Assembly (NCBI GenBank): GCA_937900425.1
Contig: CALCDT010000061.1
Coordinates: 1-5,289, forward strand
Direction of reading: 5' to 3'
Length of the DNA stretch: 5,289 nucleotides
Source: an uncultured Alphaproteobacteria bacterium
Lineage (GTDB): Bacteria > Pseudomonadota > Alphaproteobacteria > Rhizobiales > Pleomorphomonadaceae
Shown: positions 1-4,477 of the stretch, one piece after another
Layout of the letters: every line of letters begins with the position of its first letter
How positions within the stretch are numbered: position 1 is the first letter of the stretch
Notes under the pieces: model-generated
What the model was told of the DNA's origin: nothing
Seen by the model: only the letters and a program-made list of their open reading frames with translations
Database searches by the model: none
Program-made: the position numbers and the translations under genes

Positions 1-821
1 GCGTCGCCTTGCCGGACGCCGTCGCGGTCTCCGGCCGCCTCGCCGACCTCGCCCGCGCCGACCTCGTGCTCTGCGTCGTCCCGGCGCAGGCGACCCGCGC
101 CCTCGCCCCGGCGATCGCGCGGGCCGTGCGCCCCGGCGTGCCGCTGCTCTCCTGCGCCAAGGGCATCGACGCCGGCACCGGGCAACTGGTCTCGGAAGTG
201 CTCGCCGCCGAAGTCACCGCCTCACCGGTCGCGGTGCTGTCGGGGCCGGGCTTCGCCGCCGAGGTCGCCGCCGGCCTGCCGACCGCCGTCACCATCGCCG
301 CCGACGAGGAGGCGCTGGCCGAGGACCTCTGCCGCGTTCTCGCCGGCGGCTCGTTCCGGCCCTACGCCTCGGGCGACGTCGCCGGCGTCCAGCTCGGCGG
401 CGCCTTGAAGAACGTGCTGGCCATCGCCGCCGGCGTCGTCGCCGGCCGCCGGCTCGGCGCCAGCGCCGAGGCCGCCGTCGTCACCCGCGGCTTCGTCGAG
501 ATGCGCCGCCTCGCCGCCGCCTGGGGCGCCCGCGCCGAGACGCTGATGGGCCTCTCCGGCCTCGGCGACCTGATCCTCACCTGTCGCAGCCTGCAGTCGC
601 GCAACTTCGCCCTCGGCCATGCCATCGGCGCGGGCGAGGAATTGCCCGCCAGGCTCGCCGAAGGCGCCGCCACCGCCGCCATCGCCGTCCGCCGGGCCGA
701 GGCCTTCGGCCTCGACGTGCCGATCATGGCCGCCGTCGCCGCGGTGATCGACCACCGCATCAGCGTCGACGAAGCCATCGCCGCCCTGATGGCCCGTCCG
801 CTGAAGCGCGAGGACGTCTGA
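1..821 (+). CDS. gpsA: NAD(P)-dependent glycerol-3-phosphate dehydrogenase, 5'-truncated by the window edge
   Basis: This enzyme reduces dihydroxyacetone phosphate to sn-glycerol 3-phosphate in the cytoplasm, supplying the backbone for phospholipids. The frame is already open at base 3 and the TTG at base 9 is internal, so the true start lies upstream; about 55-60 residues, including the GxGxxG nucleotide-binding loop, are missing. Counting from the TTG codon, visible family motifs are SCAKGI (48-53), LSGPGFAAEV (77-86), ALKNVLAIAAG (132-142) with the probable catalytic Lys134, and GLSGLGDLILTC (181-192) with Asp187, followed by SRNF (197-200). The helical C-terminal domain runs to the end, with the typical EGAATA and VPIMAAV segments. 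The 270 residues seen match the expected remainder of a protein of about 330. The next gene is convergent, so gpsA is the last plus-strand gene here before an opposing unit. Identification is firm. Confidence 0.97.
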   Translation, partial: VALPDAVAVSGRLADLARADLVLCVVPAQATRALAPAIARAVRPGVPLLSCAKGIDAGTGQLVSEVLAAEVTASPVAVLSGPGFAAEVAAGLPTAVTIAADEEALAEDLCRVLAGGSFRPYASGDVAGVQLGGALKNVLAIAAGVVAGRRLGASAEAAVVTRGFVEMRRLAAAWGARAETLMGLSGLGDLILTCRSLQSRNFALGHAIGAGEELPARLAEGAATAAIAVRRAEAFGLDVPIMAAVAAVIDHRISVDEAIAALMARPLKREDV

Positions 822-839
822 CGGGTGATTGCGGCCGCG

Positions 840-860
840 CCTCGACAGCCGCTATCGAGG
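840..860. terminator. Short inverted repeat between convergent genes, possible bidirectional terminator
   Basis: CCTCGA (840-845) pairs perfectly with TCGAGG (855-860) around a 9-base loop, in the 62-base gap between the converging ends of gpsA and the YciI-like gene. Position favours a shared terminator. There is no T run on either strand, so it does not meet the usual intrinsic-terminator pattern, and a 6-bp stem could occur by chance in GC-rich DNA. Confidence 0.3.
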
Positions 861-883
861 GGTGCAGGCGCCCGCTCCCGCCG

Positions 884-1186
884 TCAGCCGTCCCGGGCCT
901 CCGGCATCAGGAATCGCAGCGCGTCGGTCGTCCGTTTCGGATCGATCTCGTGGATCTCCGCGGTGACGATGCCTTCGGCGACGAAAGGGTCGGCCATGAT
1001 GCGCGCTTCGTGGTCGCCGCGGCTCTCGCCGTCGGCGAGGATCGCCCCGCCCACCGAGGGAGCCAGTGATCCGCTGCACAGGAAGACGCCATCGGCGAAG
1101 CCCTTGGCGATCCATGCGTTGTGCGCGGCCATGAAGGCCGGCGCCGCCGACCGGTTCTCCGCGAATTTCAGGAACGTGACGAACAT
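884..1186 (-). CDS. YciI-family protein (second copy), downstream of tetR
   Basis: This is a 100-residue protein of the YciI-like / YCII-related family, small ferredoxin-like alpha-beta proteins of mostly unknown function. Family marks are a conserved His in the first helix (His22, in AAHNAW), the SGSLAPSVGGAIL strand-turn-strand (38-50), and Asp66 in ADPFVAEGI (65-73), followed by a final strand and FL tail. His22 and Asp66 are the positions the family keeps as a putative active-site pair. I chose the ATG at 1186 because GGGAGGAA lies 7 bases upstream (1201-1194) and homology starts with MFVTFLKF; the upstream extension of the open frame has no family similarity. The start lies inside the end of tetR (19-base overlap), so the two are probably cotranscribed and translationally coupled. 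It is only weakly similar to the other YciI-family protein at 2056-2343 and is not a recent duplicate. Substrate unknown. Confidence 0.85.
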   Translation of the reverse strand: MFVTFLKFAENRSAAPAFMAAHNAWIAKGFADGVFLCSGSLAPSVGGAILADGESRGDHEARIMADPFVAEGIVTAEIHEIDPKRTTDALRFLMPEARDG

Positions 1187-1779
1187 TCGGTGTTTCCTCC
1201 CGATCGGGTTCGCTTCGAGGGGTCCGGCACCCCGCCGAGCCAGTCCGTGATCGCCGCGACTTCGCGGCGGATGAACGCTTCGTCGCGATAGGCCGACGCG
1301 AGGATCGCGACCCCCTGCGACCACGCCAGCAGGCGAAGCGCCAGCGCGTCGGCCGCGTCACCGGCGCCGAGCGCGCGGAACTCGCCGGCGAGCCAGTCCC
1401 GGAACAGTTCGAAGATCGCCACTGCCCGGGGTTGCGCCCCGTGGCCGAGCTTGGCGAGTTCGGCGACCAGCGTGCCCACCGGGCAGCCGTGGTCCATGAT
1501 CGCTTCGCGGTTGACGACGACGATGCCGACGAAACGAAGGATGCGCTCGCGCGGCCCGTGCCCTTCCGCCTGCCAGGCGTCGAGCATCGCGCGGGTGCGC
1601 TGTGTCCGCAGCGCGAGCACCGCGTCGAGAATGTCATCCTTCGTCTTGAAATGATGATAGAAATTTCCTCGTGATATGCCGACGGCCACGGCGATGTCGG
1701 CAAAGGACGTCGCCTCGAAGCCGCCTTCGTAGAACAGCGCGTCCGCCTTCTCGACGATCAGATCCCGCGTGGTCGCCAT
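1168..1779 (-). CDS. TetR/AcrR-family transcriptional regulator with a NemR-like cysteine
   Basis: A 203-residue repressor-type regulator. The N-terminal DNA-binding domain covers about residues 5-55: SFADIAVAVGISRGNFYHHF (25-44) is the helix-turn-helix, followed by KTKDDIL, a standard TetR signature. The C-terminal ligand/dimer domain contains HGCPVGTLVAEL (97-108), which aligns with the SGCLTVKLSAEV segment of E. coli NemR (recalled sequence), placing Cys99 at the position of the oxidant-sensing Cys106. A redox or electrophile signal is therefore a reasonable inference, not a demonstration. The ATG at 1779 is the only start that keeps the full domain; the GGGAG upstream is only 3 bases away, so the ribosome site is weak. 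The gene ends inside the following YciI-family gene. Bases 1621-1680, covering the recognition-helix region, are only 43% GC (26 of 60), well below the surroundings. Likely target: its own promoter and the YciI-family gene. Confidence 0.93.
   Translation of the reverse strand: MATTRDLIVEKADALFYEGGFEATSFADIAVAVGISRGNFYHHFKTKDDILDAVLALRTQRTRAMLDAWQAEGHGPRERILRFVGIVVVNREAIMDHGCPVGTLVAELAKLGHGAQPRAVAIFELFRDWLAGEFRALGAGDAADALALRLLAWSQGVAILASAYRDEAFIRREVAAITDWLGGVPDPSKRTRSGGNTECSSRS
1194..1201 (-). promoter_or_regulatory. Ribosome binding site of the overlapped YciI-family gene
   Basis: The minus strand reads GGGAGGAA here, 7 bases before the ATG at 1186 and inside the last codons of tetR. It fixes the start of the 100-residue YciI-family protein and suggests coupling of its translation to that of tetR. 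Confidence 0.75.
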
Positions 1780-1803
1780 CCGCTCCCGTCCCGTCCGCCT
1801 CGC

Positions 1804-1817
1804 CGGTTTGCGAACCG
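1804..1817. promoter_or_regulatory. Near-perfect 14-bp palindrome upstream of tetR, candidate operator
   Basis: CGGTTTGCGAACCG is symmetrical at six of seven base pairs (only T1809/G1812 breaks it). It lies 25-38 bases before the tetR start codon. TetR-family repressors usually bind palindromes of this size next to their own gene, so it is a candidate operator. Its right half CGAACC is repeated exactly at 1896-1901, and the complement GGTTCG occurs at 1874-1879. Binding is inferred. Confidence 0.35.
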
Positions 1818-1843
1818 TCTCTACATCGTCGAGATCACGTCCA

Positions 1844-1875
1844 CCCCGCCGACGCCCCGTTCGGGCTCGGCGGGG
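1844..1875. repeat. 9-bp inverted repeat in the tetR leader
   Basis: CCCCGCCGA (1844-1852) is perfectly complementary to TCGGCGGGG (1867-1875), with a 14-base loop that itself contains the palindrome CCCGTTCGGG (1856-1865). If tetR is transcribed from the promoter proposed at 1932-1961, this would form a stable hairpin in its untranslated leader. There is no T tract, and both flanking genes point away, so a terminator is unlikely. Confidence 0.5.
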
Positions 1876-1901
1876 TTCGGACGGTCTGGGCGGACCGAAC
1901 C
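1874..1901. repeat. 7-bp inverted repeat GGTTCGG / CCGAACC in the tetR leader
   Basis: GGTTCGG (1874-1880) pairs perfectly with CCGAACC (1895-1901) across a 14-base spacer. The same segment can pair in a second register, CGGTC (1882-1886) with GACCG (1893-1897), so the two hairpins are mutually exclusive. Its first two bases also belong to the 1844-1875 stem, so those two structures compete as well. It shares half-site sequence with the 1804-1817 palindrome. Role unknown; operator or structured leader are both possible. Confidence 0.45.
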
Positions 1902-1931
1902 TGTCCGCGCCCGGTCGGCCTTGTCACCGCC

Positions 1932-1961
1932 AAATTAGGGCGATTGTCCTAGACATGTCAA
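1932..1961 (-). promoter_or_regulatory. Candidate sigma70-type promoter for the tetR-YciI unit, overlapping a palindrome
   Basis: On the minus strand a perfect TTGACA (1961-1956) is followed after 18 bases by TAATTT (1937-1932), a weak -10 box matching the consensus at 3 of 6 positions. This stretch is clearly more AT-rich than its surroundings. Transcription would begin near 1925, giving a leader of about 145 bases. TAGACATGTCAA (1950-1961, plus strand) is a 12-bp palindrome with one mismatched pair and covers the -35 box, where a repressor could block polymerase. Prediction only. Confidence 0.45.
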
Positions 1962-2055
1962 CCAGCGCCGCGCCGGGCCGCGCGGGGCGATTTCCTCACC
2001 GCCGGTTTTCGTCTAGCGTGCCGCCCGACCCGCCTTTTCCCTTCGGAGATTCTCC

Positions 2056-2343
2056 ATGCTCTTCGCCGTCAGCTGCATCGACAAGCCGGACCACGGCCCC
2101 GTCCGCGCCGAGAACCGTCCCGCCCACGTCGCGTTCCTGAAGGCCAATTCGGCGAGCGTGAAGGCGGCCGGTCCCTATCTCTCCGACGACGGCGAGGCGA
2201 TGGTCGGCTCGCTGCTGATCGTCGAGGCCGAGAGCCGCGCAGCGCTGCAGGCCCTGCTCGACCAGGACCCTTACGCCCACGCCGGCCTGTTCGCCGCGGT
2301 CGAGATCCGGCCGTGGAAGTGGACCATCGGCGCCCCGGCCTGA
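2056..2343 (+). CDS. YciI-family protein (first gene of the YciI-EVE-exonuclease run)
   Basis: A 95-residue member of the YciI / YCII-related family, closer to E. coli YciI itself than the other copy in this window. Family features: the opening strand MLFAVSCIDKP, RPAHVAFL (21-28) with conserved His24, AGPYLSDDGEAMVGSLLIVEAES with a glycine-rich turn (38-60), and DQDPYAHAGLF (69-79) with Asp71, then the closing strand VEIRPWKW. His24 and Asp71 form the family's putative catalytic or binding pair. Length is normal. GGAG at 2045-2048 sits 7 bases before the ATG. The EVE gene starts 12 bases after its stop, so the two are probably cotranscribed. I recall gpsA, YciI and EVE genes being adjacent in many alphaproteobacteria, which suggests this is the ancestral copy. 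No promoter is clear; TCTAGC at 2012-2017 is a weak -10 possibility. Biochemical role unknown. Confidence 0.92.
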   Translation: MLFAVSCIDKPDHGPVRAENRPAHVAFLKANSASVKAAGPYLSDDGEAMVGSLLIVEAESRAALQALLDQDPYAHAGLFAAVEIRPWKWTIGAPA

Positions 2344-2355
2344 GGACGCTCCGCG

Positions 2356-2769
2356 ATGGCTTACTGGCTGTTCAAGTCCGAGCCCTTCAAGTGGTCGTGG
2401 GAGATGCAGAAGGCCAGGGGCGCCGCCGGCCAGGAATGGGACGGCGTGCGCAACTATCAGGCCCGAAACAACATGCGGGCGATGCGCCTCGGCGACCAGG
2501 GCTTCTTCTACCACTCCAACGAGGGGCTGGAGATCGTCGGCATCGTCGAGGTCTGCGCCCTCTCGCACCCGGATTCGACGACCGACGATCCGCGCTGGGA
2601 TTGCGTCGACGTCCGTGCCGTCCGCGATGTGCCCAAACCCGTCTCGCTCGCCACCATCAAGGCGACGCCGGCCCTCGCCAAGATGAGCCTCGTCACCTCC
2701 ATGCGCCTCTCGGTGCAGCCGGTGACCGAGGAGGAGTGGAAGATCGTCTGCGCGATGGGCGGGCTCTGA
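2356..2769 (+). CDS. EVE-domain protein (THYN1-like)
   Basis: A 137-residue protein consisting of one EVE domain, related to eukaryotic thymocyte nuclear protein 1. EVE domains share the PUA/YTH-type fold and are thought to hold modified bases in an aromatic pocket, so the likely role is binding modified DNA or RNA; the target here is unknown. Diagnostic segments are YWLFKSEP (3-10), WDGVRNYQARNNMRAM (28-43), GDQGFFYHSN (46-55), the IVGIVEV strand (60-66), HPDSTTDDPRWDCVDVRAV (71-89), and RLSVQPVTEEEW (117-128). Length fits the single-domain bacterial type. GAGGA at 2342-2346 overlaps the stop of the upstream YciI-family gene and sits 9 bases before this ATG, suggesting translational coupling. 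An exonuclease gene follows 25 bases later, giving the pair a possible nucleic-acid processing theme. Confidence 0.95.
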   Translation: MAYWLFKSEPFKWSWEMQKARGAAGQEWDGVRNYQARNNMRAMRLGDQGFFYHSNEGLEIVGIVEVCALSHPDSTTDDPRWDCVDVRAVRDVPKPVSLATIKATPALAKMSLVTSMRLSVQPVTEEEWKIVCAMGGL

Positions 2770-2794
2770 CGAGGCCGCTCGCCGGGAGGGGACG

Positions 2795-3385
2795 ATGACG
2801 GATCTCTGGAACGGACGGGCGGGCGGCACGCGGGCGCTGGTGATCGACTGCGAGACCACCGGCCTCGGCGCCGACCACCGCGTCGTCACCTTCGCCGCGC
2901 TCGCCCTCGTCGACGGCGAGCCGACCGGCGGTCACCTCCATCTCGTCTTCAACCCCGGCCGCCGCAACGATCCGGTGGCCGCGAGCATCCACGGCTGGCA
3001 CGACGCGATCCTCGCGCGGCAGGATCCCTTCGATCGCCACGCCGACCGCGTCCACGAGGCGCTCGGCTCCGCCGACGTCGTCGTCGCCCACAACCTCGGC
3101 TTCGATGCCGGCTTCCTGAGACGCGAATTCGGCCGGCTCGGCCGGCAACTCGCCTTCAGGGCGGCCTACTGCACCATGCAGCACTACCGGCGGGCCTATC
3201 CCGGCGAGCGCCGGGCGACGCTCGACGCCTGCCTCGCCCGCCTCGGCCACCGTCGGCGCGGCCAACTCCACGGCGCGCTCGAAGACGCCCTGCTCGCCGC
3301 CTGCGTCTTCCGCCACCTCGCCCTCGGCCTCGACGTCCGGCCCGATTTCGACGCCGCCGCGGATCCGAGCAACTTCGTGCGTTGA
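2795..3385 (+). CDS. DEDDh-type 3'-5' exonuclease (DNA polymerase III epsilon / RNase T superfamily)
   Basis: A 196-residue protein with a complete DEDDh exonuclease active site. Exo I is ALVIDCETTGL (14-24) with Asp18 and Glu20; Exo II is VVAHNLGFDAGFL (96-108) with Asp104; Exo III is LHGALEDALLA (158-168) with His159 and Asp164. These residues bind two metal ions and hydrolyse nucleic acid from the 3' end. FNPGRRNDPVAASIHG (52-67) matches the region usual in polymerase epsilon-type proofreaders. It is shorter than DnaQ and lacks an evident polymerase-binding tail, so a stand-alone housekeeping or repair nuclease is more likely than the replicative proofreading subunit. GGGAGGGG (2784-2791) lies just before the ATG. 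It follows the EVE gene by 25 bases and is probably in the same operon. Whether it acts on DNA or RNA cannot be told from the sequence. Confidence 0.92.
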   Translation: MTDLWNGRAGGTRALVIDCETTGLGADHRVVTFAALALVDGEPTGGHLHLVFNPGRRNDPVAASIHGWHDAILARQDPFDRHADRVHEALGSADVVVAHNLGFDAGFLRREFGRLGRQLAFRAAYCTMQHYRRAYPGERRATLDACLARLGHRRRGQLHGALEDALLAACVFRHLALGLDVRPDFDAAADPSNFVR

Positions 3386-3543
3386 CGGCGGAAGGCGCGG
3401 GCACGGCGCCGACGGTCGCCCGGTCCGGCCGGCTCCCGCCCCGTCGCCGGCGATGGCGGCCGCCGCGTCCCGAATTCGCTTGCACCATCCCGCGCGATAG
3501 CGCTCTCCTCGCCGCGCGCCCTCCCACTCGAAAGGCCCCCATC

Positions 3544-4212
3544 GTGCCGGGCACCCTGTCCGACCCCCGCGCCTTCATCCTCCGCAACACCCGGCCGCTT
3601 CCGCCGCCCCACGTGCCTGAAATCACGCTCCACCTCGCCGACGAGGCCGTGGAGCTCTGGACGAAGACGGAGGAGGAACTCGGCGAACTCGGCCTGCCGC
3701 CGCCGTTCTGGGCCTTCGCCTGGGCCGGCGGACAGGCGCTCGCCCGCCACGTTCTCGACAATCCGGATCTCGTCGCCGGCAGGCGCGTGCTCGACTTCGC
3801 CTCCGGCTGCGGCCTCGTCGCCATCGCCGCGATGAAGGCCGGCGCCGCGGCGGCGACCGCCGCCGAGATCGACGTCTTCGCCTTCGCCGCCATCACCCTC
3901 AACGCCGAGCTCAACGGCGTCGACCTCGCCATCGAGGCCCGCGATCTCACCGACCCCGGGCAGGCCGGCTTCGTCGCCGGCTTCGACGTCGTCTTCGCCG
4001 GCGACGTCTTCTACGAGAAGCCGATGGCCGAGCGCGTGCTGGCGATGGCGCGGCGGGCGCAGGCGGCCGGCGCCACCGTTCTCGTCGGCGACCCGGGCCG
4101 CAGCTACCTGCCGAAGTCGGAGCTCGTCCTCGTCGCCGCCTACGAGGTGCCGGTGACGCGGGCGCTCGAGGACGCCGAGGTCAAGCGCACCAGCGTCTGG
4201 CGGCTCGGCTGA
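3544..4212 (+). CDS. Class I SAM-dependent methyltransferase, probable ETF-beta protein-lysine methyltransferase homologue
   Basis: A 222-residue Rossmann-fold methyltransferase resembling human ETFBKMT (METTL20) and its alphaproteobacterial homologues; the Agrobacterium one is reported to methylate lysines of electron-transfer flavoprotein beta. Annotation pipelines often call this family nicotinamide N-methyltransferase-like or Nnt1 (COG3897). Features: FILRNTRPLPPPHVPEITLHL (11-31), the hallmark PPPFWAFAWAGG (52-63), SAM motif I RVLDFASGCGLV (81-92), acidic Glu108/Asp110 at the end of strand 2, and FAGDVFYEKPMAERV (131-145), the post-II motif with the D-x-F-Y core. I chose GTG at 3544 because AAAGG (3531-3535) precedes it by 8 bases and family similarity starts about 10 residues later. 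The open frame extends to a TTG at 3382, but the added 54 residues are Arg/Pro-rich and unlike the family. The 158-base gap before it may hold its own promoter; none is clear. The substrate assignment is inferred. Confidence 0.87.
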   Translation: MPGTLSDPRAFILRNTRPLPPPHVPEITLHLADEAVELWTKTEEELGELGLPPPFWAFAWAGGQALARHVLDNPDLVAGRRVLDFASGCGLVAIAAMKAGAAAATAAEIDVFAFAAITLNAELNGVDLAIEARDLTDPGQAGFVAGFDVVFAGDVFYEKPMAERVLAMARRAQAAGATVLVGDPGRSYLPKSELVLVAAYEVPVTRALEDAEVKRTSVWRLG

Positions 4213-4387
4213 GGCGATGGCCGCGGCCTCGGCAGCGCCGCGTCCTTTCGTCACGGCGGGCGCCGCCGGAATACCCCTCGAGGGCCGCATCGGCGTACGG
4301 GCGGCGGCCCGGCCCCGGCGCGTGGCCCTTTCCCCGCCCCGGCTGCACGTTCGCAGACTTCGCGACGAAAGTGGGATTTCTCCCGAG

Positions 4388-4415
4388 TGGACCTTTGCCG
4401 CGCCCTGAGCATAAT
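4388..4415 (+). promoter_or_regulatory. Candidate sigma70-type promoter of acs
   Basis: TGGACC (4388-4393) resembles the -35 box at four of six positions; after 16 bases comes CATAAT (4410-4415), one base off the -10 consensus. Transcription would start near 4422, about 55 bases before the acs start codon. The GGGA/TCCC inverted repeat at 4373-4384 lies just upstream and could be a regulator site. Prediction by eye only. Confidence 0.4.
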
Positions 4416-4465
4416 GCAGTGCAGCAGGCGCCGGGGGAGGCTGCCTGGCGTGAAGAAGATGCTTC

Positions 4466-4473
4466 GGGAGGAA
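4466..4473 (+). promoter_or_regulatory. Strong ribosome binding site of acs
   Basis: GGGAGGAA ends 4 bases before the ATG at 4478. It matches the anti-Shine-Dalgarno sequence closely and fixes the start of Acs, whose protein begins MTDTVYPVP. Confidence 0.75.
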
Positions 4474-4477
4474 GACG

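Larger units (their letters stand above)
4213..4477. other. Intergenic region between the methyltransferase and acs
   Basis: This 265-base gap holds no convincing gene. It contains GGCCGCGGCC (4219-4228), a 7-bp inverted repeat GGGCCGC (4282-4288) / GCGGCCC (4304-4310) with a 15-base loop and no T tract, the short inverted repeat GGGA/TCCC (4373-4384), and the candidate acs promoter. The 4282-4310 hairpin could end transcription of the upstream gene, but only weakly supported. Confidence 0.4.

Noticed and set aside
825..1250. A 141-codon plus-strand open frame over the minus-strand YciI gene
   Set aside because: It is the complement of a gene with conserved family residues and a strong ribosome site; its own product is Arg/Ser/Pro-rich without recognisable features.
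884..1779. Reading the tetR-YciI unit as a toxin-antitoxin or phage defence pair
   Set aside because: Neither protein has toxin, nuclease or defence motifs; the arrangement is an ordinary regulator plus a small YciI-fold protein.
1996..2889. A 297-codon open frame on the minus strand across the YciI and EVE genes
   Set aside because: It is antisense to two genes with clear family motifs, its product is low-complexity Gly/Ala/Arg-rich with no recognisable domain, and GC-rich coding DNA routinely leaves its complement open.
3444..3453. Perfect 10-bp palindrome TCGCCGGCGA between the exonuclease and the methyltransferase
   Set aside because: GCCGGC-centred palindromes are frequent throughout this composition, also inside genes, and nothing else marks this one as a site.
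3196..4290. A 364-codon open frame on the minus strand opposite the methyltransferase and the exonuclease end
   Set aside because: Product is dominated by Gly, Ala, Glu and Arg, with no domain and no ribosome site that I can support, and it opposes two well-supported genes.
4388..4400. A sigma54-like site (GG then GC) before acs
   Set aside because: The GG at 4389 and the GC at 4397 are 8 bases apart start to start instead of the required 12.
4217..4408. A 63-codon open frame in the gap before acs
   Set aside because: No ribosome site, Ala/Arg/Pro-biased product with no family resemblance, and it overlaps the likely acs promoter.
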